A stretch of DNA of 14,743 bases from JAWLGW01 sp964569055 (GTDB lineage: Bacteria > Planctomycetota > J058): contig CAZMSZ010000173.1 in assembly GCA_964569055.1 (NCBI GenBank), positions 1-14,743 of the forward strand. The letters are read 5' to 3'. A program made the translations under genes and the position numbers. The notes under the pieces were generated by a model, which was not told the origin of the DNA, did no database searches, and saw only the letters and a list, made by a program, of their open reading frames with translations. Of this stretch, positions 1 through 7,675 are shown piece after piece. The number at the start of each line of letters is the position of its first letter. The first letter of the stretch is position 1.

Positions 1-100
1 GAACCGCGCGCCCGAACTGCGCGCGGCGCCCCCCCGCCCTCCTCCTGACCCGGGGACTGAGGAACTCGATCCACCCTGTTCGACCTCGATCAGTCGCCGC

Positions 101-647
101 GGGGGTCGGCGAGGGCAGCGACAGCACGCACACCACAACCAGCGGCCGGGGAGGGCGGCCATGGCAGCGACAGCACGCACCTCGCCAGCGGCGGGGAGGT
201 CGGCTCTAGCAGCGACAGCACACACCTCAGCCAGCGACCGGGGAGGTCGGCACTAGCAGCGACAGCACACACCTCAGCCAGCGACCGGGGAGATCGGCTC
301 TAGCAGCGACAGCACACACCTCAGCCAGCGGCCGGGGAGGTCGGCTCTAGCAGCGACAGCACACACCTCGGCCAGTGGCGGGGGAGGTTGGCACTAGCAG
401 CGACAGCACACACCTCGGCAAGTGGCCGGGGAGGGCGGCTCTACCAGCGACAGCACACACCTCGGCCAGTGGCCGGGGAGGTCGGCCAATGCAGCGACAG
501 CACACACTTCGACCCGCGGCGAGGAGATCGGCTCAAGCAGCGACAGCACACACCTCGGCCAGTGGCCGGGGAGGTCGGCCATGGCAGCGACAGCACACAC
601 CTCACGCAGCGGGCGGGAAGGAGGTGTGCCAAACCAGCGACAGCTCA
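101..647. repeat. 47-bp tandem repeat array (about 12 units)
   Basis: The core CAGCGACAGC recurs at 116, 165, 210, 257, 304, 351, 398, 445, 492, 538, 585 and 635, giving spacings of 49, 45, 47 (six times), 46, 47 and 50. Each unit has the core followed by ACACACCTC, a variable GCCAGTGGCC-like block (often a small GGCCA/TGGCC dyad), a G-rich block close to GGCCGGGGAGGTCGG, and a short variable joint such as CTCTAG, CACTAG or CATGG. The edge units are the most diverged; the last has CAGCTC in place of CAGCAC. A 47-bp unit shifts frame at each copy, so the open frames through it are not likely to be coding. The array lies downstream of the dehydrogenase gene. The stretch 1-100 before it shows nothing I can name. 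Confidence 0.93.
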
Positions 648-694
648 AAACCAGTACCGGAGCGCCGCTCCCCCAGAGGCCGTCCCGCCCCATT

Positions 695-757
695 GGGATC
701 TAGGGCGCGCGACCACCAACACCGGGCCGTCCTCCCGACAACAGCGCCCTAGATCCC
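695..757 (-). terminator. 14-bp inverted repeat at the 3' end of the dehydrogenase gene
   Basis: GGGATCTAGGGCGC at 695-708 is repeated perfectly in inverse at 744-757, with a 35-nt loop. The right arm contains the TAG stop codon of the leftward dehydrogenase gene (749-751), so the stem would form around the end of its message. No T-run follows on the leftward strand, so a classical intrinsic terminator is not shown. An mRNA 3'-end stabilising stem, a Rho-assisted end or the remnant of a small mobile repeat are alternatives. The inverted repeat is certain; the terminator role is a guess. Confidence 0.5.
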
Positions 758-1834
758 CCCGAAGAAGCCGCGCTTGATGGCGCCGATCTTCTCGATCCGC
801 TCCTCGGCGAAGCGGTCGGCGGCCTCGTAGGTCGGGATCCCCAGCTCGCGCGAGATCTTGATCACGCGCTCGGTGTTGGCGTAGATCCCCTCGGCCATGC
901 GGAGGGCGCGCTCGCGCACGTAGCCCTCCATTTCGACGTACACGTTGATCAGGCCGCCGGCGTTGACCACGTAGTCGGGGGCGTAGAGGATCCCGCGCTC
1001 GCGCAGCTCGCCGCCGTGGCGGTCCTGCGCGAGCTGGTTGTTGGCGCCGCCGCAGACGACCTTGCACTTGAGGCGCTCGATCGTCTCGTCGTTGATCACC
1101 GCGCCGAGCGCGTTGGGCGAGAAGATGTCGCAGTCGACGTCGTAGATCTCGTCGACCCCCACCACCTCGATGTGCTGCTTGCCGAAGCGCTCCTGAACCT
1201 CGGCGCAGCGGTCGGGGGCGATGTCGGTCACGATCACGTGCGCGCCCTCCTCGACGAGGTGCGCCACGAGGTTCTGGCCCACGTTGCCGAGGCCCTGCAC
1301 GGCGATCCGCTTGCCGGCGAACGACTCGGTGTCGAACGCGGCCCGGGCGGTGGCCTGCATGCCCTTGTAGACGCCGAACGCCGTGACCGGCGAGGGGTCG
1401 CCCGACCCGCCGTGGGCGGGCGCGACGCCGGTCACGTACTTGGTCTCCATGAAGATGTACTCCATGTCGTGGACCGACGTGCCGACGTCCTCGGCGGTGA
1501 TGTAGCGCCCGTTGAGCGCCTCGACGAAGCGCCCGAACACCCGGAACAGCTCCTCCGACTTGTCGGTCTTGGAGTCGCCGATGATCACGGCCTTGCCGCC
1601 GCCGAGGTTGAGACCGGCGGCCGACGCCTTGTAGGTCATGCCGCGCGAGAGGCGCAGCACGTCGCGCAGCGCGTCCTCCTCGCTGTCGTAGGCCCACATG
1701 CGGCAGCCGCCGAGGGCCGGGCCGAGGGTCGTGTCGTGAATGGCGATGATCGCCCGGAGGCCCGAGGAGTCGTCGCGGCAGAAGACGACCTGCTCGTGCC
1801 CGCCCTCACCGGTCATGGCCTCGAACACACCCAT
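749..1834 (-). CDS. Leu/Phe/Val/Glu dehydrogenase family protein (leucine dehydrogenase-like)
   Basis: A 361-residue protein, the usual length for leucine dehydrogenases. These enzymes reversibly deaminate branched-chain (or aromatic) amino acids to 2-oxo acids with NAD in the cytoplasm. The substrate-side domain shows PALGGCRMW (39-47), MTYKASAAGLNLGGGK with the two family lysines (K69, K81), and TAEDVGT with the aspartate at 116. The nucleotide-binding domain has GLGNVG at 181-186. The conserved GGANNQL and NAGGLINV stretches follow. The ATG start is preceded by AGGAG about 12 nt upstream, and a TTGACA promoter lies further up. The substrate (Leu, Val or Phe) cannot be fixed from sequence; the short form and motifs favour Leu/Val. 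It is divergent from the HAD gene, and its stop lies inside an inverted repeat. Confidence 0.93.
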   Translation of the reverse strand: MGVFEAMTGEGGHEQVVFCRDDSSGLRAIIAIHDTTLGPALGGCRMWAYDSEEDALRDVLRLSRGMTYKASAAGLNLGGGKAVIIGDSKTDKSEELFRVFGRFVEALNGRYITAEDVGTSVHDMEYIFMETKYVTGVAPAHGGSGDPSPVTAFGVYKGMQATARAAFDTESFAGKRIAVQGLGNVGQNLVAHLVEEGAHVIVTDIAPDRCAEVQERFGKQHIEVVGVDEIYDVDCDIFSPNALGAVINDETIERLKCKVVCGGANNQLAQDRHGGELRERGILYAPDYVVNAGGLINVYVEMEGYVRERALRMAEGIYANTERVIKISRELGIPTYEAADRFAEERIEKIGAIKRGFFGGI

Positions 1835-1929
1835 GGTTTGCTCGCTCTCCTGGTCGGAACAGATTGGGGTCGCCGCAGCGTGGGGCGGCGGGCCTCGTGG
1901 GCGCGCGCGAGGGCGCGCGAGGCGCCGAG

Positions 1930-1958
1930 ACTGTAGGCCGGTCCCTGCGTGCTGTCAA
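1930..1958 (-). promoter_or_regulatory. Sigma-70 type promoter of the dehydrogenase gene
   Basis: On the minus strand TTGACA (1958-1953, a perfect -35) is followed after exactly 17 nt by TACAGT (1935-1930, four of six -10 bases). Transcription would start near 1923 and give a leader of about 90 nt before the ATG at 1834. In such GC-rich DNA a perfect -35 at ideal spacing, upstream of the right gene, is unlikely to be chance. Confidence 0.65.
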
Positions 1959-2040
1959 CGACGCCAACGGCCGAACGCACGGCGCGCCGCGTTACACTGA
2001 GCGCCCTGAAAGCCGCTTGTGACGCGGCGCGGCGGGCGAT

Positions 2041-2736
2041 GTGCGGTTGCTCTTGTTCGACCTCGACGGCACTGTGCTCCACAGCGATGGCGCGGGCCGC
2101 CGCGCGCTCGACGCGGCGTTCGCCGAGCGCTGCGGCTGGGAGGACGCGACCGAAGGTGTGTCGTTCGCCGGCTCGACCGACCCCGGGATCGTGGCCGACG
2201 TGTTCGCGCGCTTCGGGCGCGACCCAGCCGAGGCGGCCGAGGAGGCGCCGCGCCTGTTCGCCTGCTACGTGCGCCACCTCGAGGCCCAGCTCGCCGCGCG
2301 CGTCGGCAGCGTGCGCGCGCTCCCCGGCGTGCCGGAGCTGCTCCCCGCGCTCGCGGCGCGCGACGACGTGGTCCTCGGCGTCCTGACCGGCAACGTGGAG
2401 GGCGGCGCGCGCCTCAAGCTCGCCGCGGCCGGCTTGAGCTGGTCGTTCGTCGTCGGCGCGTTCGGCGACGAGGCGCCCACCCGCCCCGACCTCCTGCCGG
2501 TCGCCCTCACCCGAGCCCGCGCGCTGACCGGCCGCTCCCTCGCGTCCGCCGACGTCGTCGTGATCGGCGACACCCCCCGCGACGTGGAGGTCGCCCGCGT
2601 CCACGGCGCCCGCGCGGTGGGAGTCGTCTGCGGCTTCGCCCCCCGCGACGCGCTCGCCGCCGCCGAGCCCGACGTCCTCCTCGAGGACCTCGCCGATCCG
2701 AACGTGCTGGACGCGCTGGGCCTGCCGGCACGCTGA
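2041..2736 (+). CDS. HAD family hydrolase (phosphoglycolate phosphatase-like)
   Basis: A 231-residue haloacid dehalogenase superfamily phosphatase, expected to remove phosphate from a small metabolite in the cytoplasm. Motif I is FDLDGT (D7 nucleophile, D9 acid/base) right at the N-terminus. Motif II is the threonine of GVLTGN. The loop before motif IV reads APTRPDLLP, where many relatives have a lysine. Motif IV is VIGDTPRDVEVA. The insert between motifs I and II is a helical cap of the Gph type. The start is GTG at 2041; the ATG two bases earlier is out of frame. The upstream GGCGGGC is a weak ribosome site. I saw no convincing promoter, although TACACT at 1993-1998 could be a -10. The substrate is unknown; phosphoglycolate is only the closest common one. 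Confidence 0.88.
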   Translation: MRLLLFDLDGTVLHSDGAGRRALDAAFAERCGWEDATEGVSFAGSTDPGIVADVFARFGRDPAEAAEEAPRLFACYVRHLEAQLAARVGSVRALPGVPELLPALAARDDVVLGVLTGNVEGGARLKLAAAGLSWSFVVGAFGDEAPTRPDLLPVALTRARALTGRSLASADVVVIGDTPRDVEVARVHGARAVGVVCGFAPRDALAAAEPDVLLEDLADPNVLDALGLPAR

Positions 2737-2739
2737 GCT

Positions 2740-2775
2740 CGGAGTCGGAGTCGGACTCGGAGACGGAATCGAGTC
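2740..2775. repeat. CGGAGT hexanucleotide repeat
   Basis: Six consecutive hexamers directly after the HAD stop codon read CGGAGT, CGGAGT, CGGACT, CGGAGA, CGGAAT, CGAGTC. This is a degenerate simple repeat in non-coding DNA. No gene is supported between 2737 and 3013. Confidence 0.75.
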
Positions 2776-2821
2776 GGGAGCCCGGCGAGCTTCGGCTTCA
2801 CCCGGGGCGGAGCACTCGTAC

Positions 2822-2995
2822 GCGACAGCTCCTCGACTCGGACCAAGCAGGAGCTCGCTCGAGCGACAGCCTTGGCGGACGTGGCGCCCCGGCAGCGACA
2901 GCTCTTCCTTGGCGCTCTTGGCGTTCTTGGCGGTCGACTTCTCGGGCCGAGGAGCGGGTCTGTGAGCGACAGCTCTTCTTGGCGGTCTCGGCTTC
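2822..2995. repeat. Interspersed GCGACAGC-core repeats
   Basis: The octamer GCGACAGC occurs at 2822, 2863, 2895 and 2966. Three of the four are followed by related tails: CTTGGCGG, TCTTCCTTGGCG and TCTTCTTGGCGG. CTCTTGGCG and TTCTTGGCGG also recur between copies. The same octamer is the fixed core of the 47-bp array at 101-647. The units are irregularly spaced, unlike that array. I see no coding or RNA gene here. Confidence 0.6.
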
Positions 2996-3013
2996 GGACG
3001 TCCCGCGCGCCCC

Positions 3014-3679
3014 TCACACCTCCGGCTGCCCCAGCAGCAGGCGGTTCTGCGGGGTGATCTCCGGCGGGATCGTGCGGGTCCAGATCCGGTAGCCCGCCTG
3101 GCGCAGGCGGTGGGCGCGCGCCACGTCGATCGCCAGGCGGGGCTCGAGCCAGCCTTCGAGGTCGGCGGTGTCGTTGCGGCTCGCGTCCTGGCAGCAGGGG
3201 AGGACGGCGACGCGGGCGCGGGCGGCGGCGGCCTTGGTCAGGACCTCGTCGGTCAGGGCGCCGCAGGCGTGGACCGAGCACACCAGGTCGCCGGGGGCGA
3301 GGTCGACCTCGGCCAGGGGACGCTCCTCGTAGCGGACCTTTCCTGCGAGGTGCGGCCACTCCGCGAGGAGGGCGCGCTCGAGGCGGGGCGCGCTCTTGGG
3401 GCGGCGGCGGTCGACGCACAGCGCGCCGGGGCTGGTGGCGTCGAGGAGCAGGAGGATCCAGGCCAACAGGCTGTGGCCGGCGGGCGCGTCGACCACGCGC
3501 CCGGCGCGGAAGCGACGGCGGATCCGGCGGGCCACCTCCCAGGCCTCGAACAGCTCCTTGCGCGGGAGGCACTCGGCGCTGGCGACGGCGCGGCCGATCC
3601 GGGCGAACAGGCCCTCGCCCTCGAAGTGGCGCAGGCTGGTGCGGGTCAGCCGGGCGCGGCTGGAGCGCTCGAAGGTCAG
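3014..3679 (-). CDS. SAM-dependent methyltransferase (Methyltransf_32-like), CTG start proposed
   Basis: From the first ordinary start (GTG at 3535) the protein would be 173 residues and would begin just before the nucleotide-binding motif. The same frame stays open upstream, with protein-like sequence (CLPRKELFEAWEVARRIRRR), as far as CTG at 3677-3679. That CTG overlaps the kinase TGA as CTGA. No ATG, GTG or TTG occurs in this frame between 3536 and 3679. With CTG the product is 221 residues. Motif I is VVDAPAGHSLLAW (62-74), followed by an acidic end of the next strand (CVDRR). HACGALTD (137-144) and VLPCCQ (159-164) resemble Methyltransf_32-type enzymes. The substrate is unknown. It is the last gene of the sigma/kinase operon and is probably translated by coupling. 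The family is moderately certain; the start codon is inference. Confidence 0.72.
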   Translation of the reverse strand: MTFERSSRARLTRTSLRHFEGEGLFARIGRAVASAECLPRKELFEAWEVARRIRRRFRAGRVVDAPAGHSLLAWILLLLDATSPGALCVDRRRPKSAPRLERALLAEWPHLAGKVRYEERPLAEVDLAPGDLVCSVHACGALTDEVLTKAAAARARVAVLPCCQDASRNDTADLEGWLEPRLAIDVARAHRLRQAGYRIWTRTIPPEITPQNRLLLGQPEV

Positions 3680-6600
3680 TCGCGCTTCCTCTCGTCCTTG
3701 CGCTCGCGCTCGCGCTCGAGCGCCTCCACGAACGCGGCCCGGATCGCCGCCGGGTCGGTGCTCTTGGCGGCGCGGGCCGCGCGGCGCAGGCGCTCGACGA
3801 AGGCCTGGGACAGCGTGCCGGTGACGGTGATCGCCTCGTAGCCGACCGTGGCGCCCGAGGTCAACAGCCCGACCCGCAGCTCGCCGCCGCGCGGCGGGTC
3901 CTCCACCTCGACCCGCTGCGCGAGGCGGCCGCCGCCGAACAGCAGCTCGGCGCGCTCGCGCGGGCGCTTCGCGTCGCGCTCACCCTCCTCGTCGCCTCGC
4001 TCCTCGTCGCGCTCGGGCGCCGGCGTGGCGAGCGGCCGGAGCGTCAGGGCGAACTCGACCTTGCGCCCGCGCAGGCGCATGGGCTCGTTCAGCAGCTCGC
4101 GGTGCTTGTAGCGCCCCTCCTCGCGGAAGGCCGTCAGGCACGGGCCGTAGGTCTGGCTGGCGCCGATCGTGGCCTCCATGCGGTGCAGGTACTTCTTCAC
4201 CTCGTCCGCCGCGCGCGCCGCGCCGACCTTGGCGCCGAGCTGCGCCAGCGGCAGCTCGTCGAGCAGGAAGCCCAGCCCGGCGACCAGCGGCGCGCCGCGG
4301 CCGCTCCAGAACGCGACCAGCAGGTTCTGCCTGCTCTTGGCCTCGAGCTCGACCTCGACGGGCGCCGCGGGCGAGAAGCTCGCTACGAGCGCGGCGCGGT
4401 CGTGGCCGTAGCCGACCAGGAGCCCCTTGTGGACCTGCCACGGCTCGACCGGCGCCTTGGGGCGCGGCAGCGACTCGAGCCAGTCGTAGAGATAGCCCTG
4501 CGCGAACTCGCGCGGGCGGCCCACGCGGGGCCAGTCCTCCGCCTGCGCCTCGGCCTCGAAGTCGTAGCGCAGGCGCACCCGGCCGTCCTCGAGCACGGCC
4601 GCCTCGGCGCGCAGCGCCGCCGCGAGCAGCGCCTCGAGCGGGAGCTCGCCCGCGGCCGCGCGCGCCGCCTCGAGCCGCTTCGCCAGCGCGGCCAGCCCCT
4701 CCTCGACCTTCTCCACGCCGCCCAGCTCGCGCTCGATCCGCTCGCGCAGCTGCTCGGCCTGGTCGAGCTCGCCGGCGTCGACGTGCCCGTTGGCGAGGGC
4801 GAGCAGCTCCTCGGCGAGCGCCCGGCGCTGATCGACGCCGGGCTGCGGGGCAGGCTCCCCGGCCTCGGGCTGGGGCCGCGCGTCCGCGGGCGCCGGGCGC
4901 TGCGCGAGCGCCTCGCCCAGGCGGGTGCGCGCCGCGGCCTCCTCGGCCGGCCCGGCGTAGCGGCCGATCCCCGCCAGCAGCCGGTCGGCCGCGGCGGTCT
5001 CCCCGGCCGCGAGCAGCCGGTCGACCTCGGCGAGGTCGCCCGTGAGGCGGGCCTCGACCTGCGCCTCGAGCGCGCGCCGGGCGAGCTGCGCCTCGGCCGC
5101 GCCGGGCACGTCGTCCCCGTAGTCGGCCAGGTAGCCGGCGTAGTGCTCGCTCGCCTCGCGCAGCCGGCCGGCGGCCTCGGCCTCGCGGGCGCGCGCCGCG
5201 GCCTCGTCGAGCAGCTCGCGCAGGCGGCTCGCGGCCTCGTCGCGCAGGAGCGCGGCGCGCTCGGCCGCGCGCGCGGTCGGGTGCGCGGCGAAGAGGTCGC
5301 GCGCGCGGCGCCAGCGCTCGCCGAGCAGGTGCGCGTTGGCGGCGGCGAACGCCTCGAGCTCGCTCACCGCGCGCTCCGCCTCGGACTCGCTCGGGCCCGC
5401 AGCGGGCTCCTCCTCGTCCGCGCTCGCCAGCGCGGGCCGGTGCGCCTCGTCGGCCGAGTCGACGGGCCCCGCGTCGGTCGGCGGGGCCGGCGGCGTCGGC
5501 GTCGGCGTCGGGCCAGGGGGCTCGATCGCGCGCTCGGCGGCCCGCTCGGGCTCACGGGGCGGGCTCCCGCCGCCGACCGCCAAGGCCAGCACCAGCGCGC
5601 CCAGGAGCGCGGCCGCGCCGGCGACGAGGAGCCCGACCGGCAGCGGCTGCTCGCGCGGACGGGCGCGCCCACTGAAGGATCCGCTCGACGTCGCGCGCGC
5701 GTCGGACGAGCGCCGGACGCGGCCCGAGCGGCGCGAGGTCCGGCGCGAGCGTCCGCGCTGCGGGGCGGTGCGTTCCCCCGCCAGCCAGGACTGCAGCGCG
5801 CCGGCCAGCTCGCCCGCCGAGCCGAACCGCGCGGCGGGGTCCTTCTCCAGGCAGCGGGCCACGATCGCGCGCAGGTCGGCGTCGAGCGGCGCGCCGCCCA
5901 CCTCGGCGGGGATCTCGGGCGCGTCGTTGAGCACGCGCGCCAGCACCTCGACCGGCGAGCCGGCGCCGAAGGGCGGCTTGCCGGTGAGCATGTGGAGCAG
6001 CGTCGCGCCGAGCGAGTACACGTCCGAGCGGTGCGTCGCCTCGCGCAGGTCGCGCGCCTGCTCGGGGGACATGTAGTTGGGCGAGCCGATCACGACCTTG
6101 GCGACCGTGACGGTCGCGTCCTCCGACTCGAGCGCCTTGGCCAGGCCGAGGTCCGCCAGCTTGACCCCGCCCTCGCGCGTGAGCAGCACGTTGGCCGGCT
6201 TGATGTCCCGGTGCACGATCCCGTGGGCGGCGGCCGCCTCGAGCGCGCGCGCGACCTCGCAGGCGATCTTGGCGGCGCGCTCGGGCGCGAGCCGCCGCTC
6301 GCGGCGCAGCGCGACCTCGACGTCGTCGCCGTCCACCAGCTCCATGGAGTAGAACAGCCGCGCCGCGCGCGCCTGACCCTCCTGGCCGACCTCGTAGATC
6401 TGGACCAGGTTGGGGTGCGACACCGCCGCGGCGAGGCGCGCCTCGCGCAGGAAGCGCGCCACGAACCGCTCGTCCTCCATGCGGTGCGCGAACAGGAGCT
6501 TGAGCGCGACGCGCCGGTCCATGGAGAGCTGGACCGCCTCCCACACCTCGCCCATGCCGCCGCGAGCGATCGGCCGCACCAGCCGGTAGCCGCCGACCAG

Positions 6601-6942
6601 GCGGCCGGGCGCGGGAGGCAACGGCGCCGACGGCGCCGCGGGAGCCGCGGCCGGCGTGGGCGTCGGCGCGGGGCGAGCGGGCGGCGCGGCGGGAGGCTCC
6701 GCCCGCGGCGCGGACTCGGCCGCACCCGGCAGCTCGATGGCGCGGGCGTCGCCGGCGGCCTGGCGCGCCGCATACAGGGTGGCCAGCCGCTCGCCCAGCG
6801 CGGCGAGCTCGTCGTGGGCGCGCGCGCACTCGGGGCAGGTCGCGAGGTGCGCCTGCAGCGCGCTCGCCTCGCTCGGCGCGAGCTCGCCGTCGAGGTCGGC
6901 CTGCAGGAGCGGCTCGAAGGCAGCGCAGCCGGTCTCGCTCAC
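3676..6942 (-). CDS. Transmembrane Ser/Thr protein kinase with N-terminal zinc-finger anti-sigma-like motif
   Basis: A 1088-residue protein. Residues 1-60 hold an HX3CX2C motif (H32, C36, C39) in a helical context like zf-HC2 anti-sigma factors. After a Pro/Ala linker comes a Hanks kinase (about 119-388): glycine loop ARGGMGEV, VALK lysine 148, HRDIKPAN catalytic loop (D246), DLG at 264-266 instead of DFG, and GSPNYMSPEQA activation segment. A Ser/Arg-rich juxtamembrane stretch precedes one membrane helix (about 435-457). The outer part is a Pro/Thr-rich linker, an Ala/Glu-rich helical region, and a beta-rich C-terminal portion that resembles concanavalin-like (DUF1080-type) domains, followed by a charged tail. 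The GTG start has a strong ribosome site, AAGGAGGTG at 6955-6947, and overlaps the sigma-factor stop by 4 bp. It probably senses an envelope signal, phosphorylates cytoplasmic targets and restrains the adjacent sigma factor; that role is inference. Confidence 0.92.
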   Translation of the reverse strand: MSETGCAAFEPLLQADLDGELAPSEASALQAHLATCPECARAHDELAALGERLATLYAARQAAGDARAIELPGAAESAPRAEPPAAPPARPAPTPTPAAAPAAPSAPLPPAPGRLVGGYRLVRPIARGGMGEVWEAVQLSMDRRVALKLLFAHRMEDERFVARFLREARLAAAVSHPNLVQIYEVGQEGQARAARLFYSMELVDGDDVEVALRRERRLAPERAAKIACEVARALEAAAAHGIVHRDIKPANVLLTREGGVKLADLGLAKALESEDATVTVAKVVIGSPNYMSPEQARDLREATHRSDVYSLGATLLHMLTGKPPFGAGSPVEVLARVLNDAPEIPAEVGGAPLDADLRAIVARCLEKDPAARFGSAGELAGALQSWLAGERTAPQRGRSRRTSRRSGRVRRSSDARATSSGSFSGRARPREQPLPVGLLVAGAAALLGALVLALAVGGGSPPREPERAAERAIEPPGPTPTPTPPAPPTDAGPVDSADEAHRPALASADEEEPAAGPSESEAERAVSELEAFAAANAHLLGERWRRARDLFAAHPTARAAERAALLRDEAASRLRELLDEAAARAREAEAAGRLREASEHYAGYLADYGDDVPGAAEAQLARRALEAQVEARLTGDLAEVDRLLAAGETAAADRLLAGIGRYAGPAEEAAARTRLGEALAQRPAPADARPQPEAGEPAPQPGVDQRRALAEELLALANGHVDAGELDQAEQLRERIERELGGVEKVEEGLAALAKRLEAARAAAGELPLEALLAAALRAEAAVLEDGRVRLRYDFEAEAQAEDWPRVGRPREFAQGYLYDWLESLPRPKAPVEPWQVHKGLLVGYGHDRAALVASFSPAAPVEVELEAKSRQNLLVAFWSGRGAPLVAGLGFLLDELPLAQLGAKVGAARAADEVKKYLHRMEATIGASQTYGPCLTAFREEGRYKHRELLNEPMRLRGRKVEFALTLRPLATPAPERDEERGDEEGERDAKRPRERAELLFGGGRLAQRVEVEDPPRGGELRVGLLTSGATVGYEAITVTGTLSQAFVERLRRAARAAKSTDPAAIRAAFVEALERERERKDERKRD

Positions 6943-7514
6943 CGCGCACCTCCTTCGCGCCCCAGGAGCGGTCGCATGCCCAGGCGCAGCGCCTTGGTCC
7001 CCCGGTAGAGCAGGCCGCGCACGGTGCTGGCGGGCACGCCCATGAGCTCGCCGATCTGCGCGTAGCCCAGCCCCTCGCGGAAGCGGAGGTCGAGCGCGAG
7101 GCGCGTGTTCTCGGGCAAGGCGTCCACCAGCTCGGCCAGCGCCGCCTGCTCGTGCCCGAGCGCCTCGCGCCGCGCGAGCTGCGCGTCCGCGGCCTCGCTC
7201 GCGCCCTCGCGCTGGCGCGCCGCCGCCTGGAGGTGACGACGCTCGCGCGCCGCGCGGCGCCGCACGTCCTTGCCGAGCGTGCTCGTGATCCCGCGCAGCC
7301 AGCCCGCGAACTTGGCGGGGTCCTCCAGCCGCGGCAGGCTCTGCAGGGCGCGGACGAACGTCTCCTGCGCCAGCTCGTGGGCCTCGTCGGGGTCTCCAGC
7401 GATCGCGAGGGACATGGCGTACACGCGCCCCTTGAAGCGATGGACGAGCTGCCCGAACGCTTGCCGGTCGCCCCCCTGGGCGGCCGCGACGAGTTTCAGC
7501 TCGGCCTGGTTCAA
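6939..7514 (-). CDS. ECF-type RNA polymerase sigma factor
   Basis: A 191-residue sigma-70 family protein with only regions 2 and 4. Region 2 covers about residues 18-90 (FGQLVHRFKGRVYAMSLAIAG, then DEAHELAQETFVRAL and a GWL turn). A charged linker rich in Arg, Ala and Gln follows. Region 4 covers about 128-178 (LVDALPENTRLALDLRF, GLGYAQIGELMGVPASTVRGLLYRG), a clear helix-turn-helix for -35 recognition. The start is TTG at 7514, just before the expected N-terminus, with a weak GAGG ribosome site. The stop overlaps the kinase GTG as GTGA, so the two are co-translated. Its partner's zinc finger makes that kinase the likely anti-sigma factor. A candidate promoter lies about 95-125 nt upstream. 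Confidence 0.92.
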   Translation of the reverse strand: MNQAELKLVAAAQGGDRQAFGQLVHRFKGRVYAMSLAIAGDPDEAHELAQETFVRALQSLPRLEDPAKFAGWLRGITSTLGKDVRRRAARERRHLQAAARQREGASEAADAQLARREALGHEQAALAELVDALPENTRLALDLRFREGLGYAQIGELMGVPASTVRGLLYRGTKALRLGMRPLLGREGGAR

Positions 7515-7613
7515 CGGTTCGCCTCAGGTCGCTCGCGGCGCCCCGGCGTCACGCGGTCGCCAAGAAGTTTCTGGCCCTCGCACGTAAGTCCTGAACCCTC
7601 AAAGCGGGCGGCG

Positions 7614-7642
7614 ATCGTAGCCGTTCGCCACCGGCGGGTAAA
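7614..7642 (-). promoter_or_regulatory. Candidate promoter of the sigma/kinase operon
   Basis: On the minus strand TTTACC (7642-7637) and TACGAT (7619-7614) are separated by exactly 17 nt; each matches four of six sigma-70 consensus bases. The leader to the TTG start would be about 90 nt. It sits back to back with the candidate promoter of the export operon. Confidence 0.42.
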
Positions 7643-7675
7643 GGCGCGCGCGCGCTCGCGAGAGGCGCGGGCGGT

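Noticed and set aside
1..48. Possible tail of a gene entering from the left (frame 1 ends at TGA 46-48)
   Set aside because: Only 15 codons of low-complexity Ala/Pro/Arg sequence; nothing supports coding.
101..647. CRISPR array
   Set aside because: The units are contiguous, conserved along their whole length and lack unique spacers. No cas gene is present.
375..777. Open frames running through the 47-bp array
   Set aside because: All three plus frames are partly open only because the 47-bp unit lacks stops. The peptides are frame-shifted versions of the same repeat.
645..1697. 350-residue minus-strand frame overlapping the dehydrogenase
   Set aside because: Arg/Gly-rich shadow in the wrong frame. 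The dehydrogenase frame carries K69, K81 and GLGNVG.
1993..1998. TACACT as a -10 element for the HAD gene
   Set aside because: No acceptable -35 lies 16-18 nt upstream.
2737..3013. A gene in the spacer between HAD and methyltransferase
   Set aside because: The frames here are read-throughs of the simple repeats with no start, ribosome site or conserved motif.
4102..7008. 968-residue open frame antisense to the kinase
   Set aside because: It is the shadow of the kinase gene: GC-rich third positions suppress stops on the other strand. The sequence is low complexity with no recognisable domain, whereas the opposite strand has complete kinase motifs.
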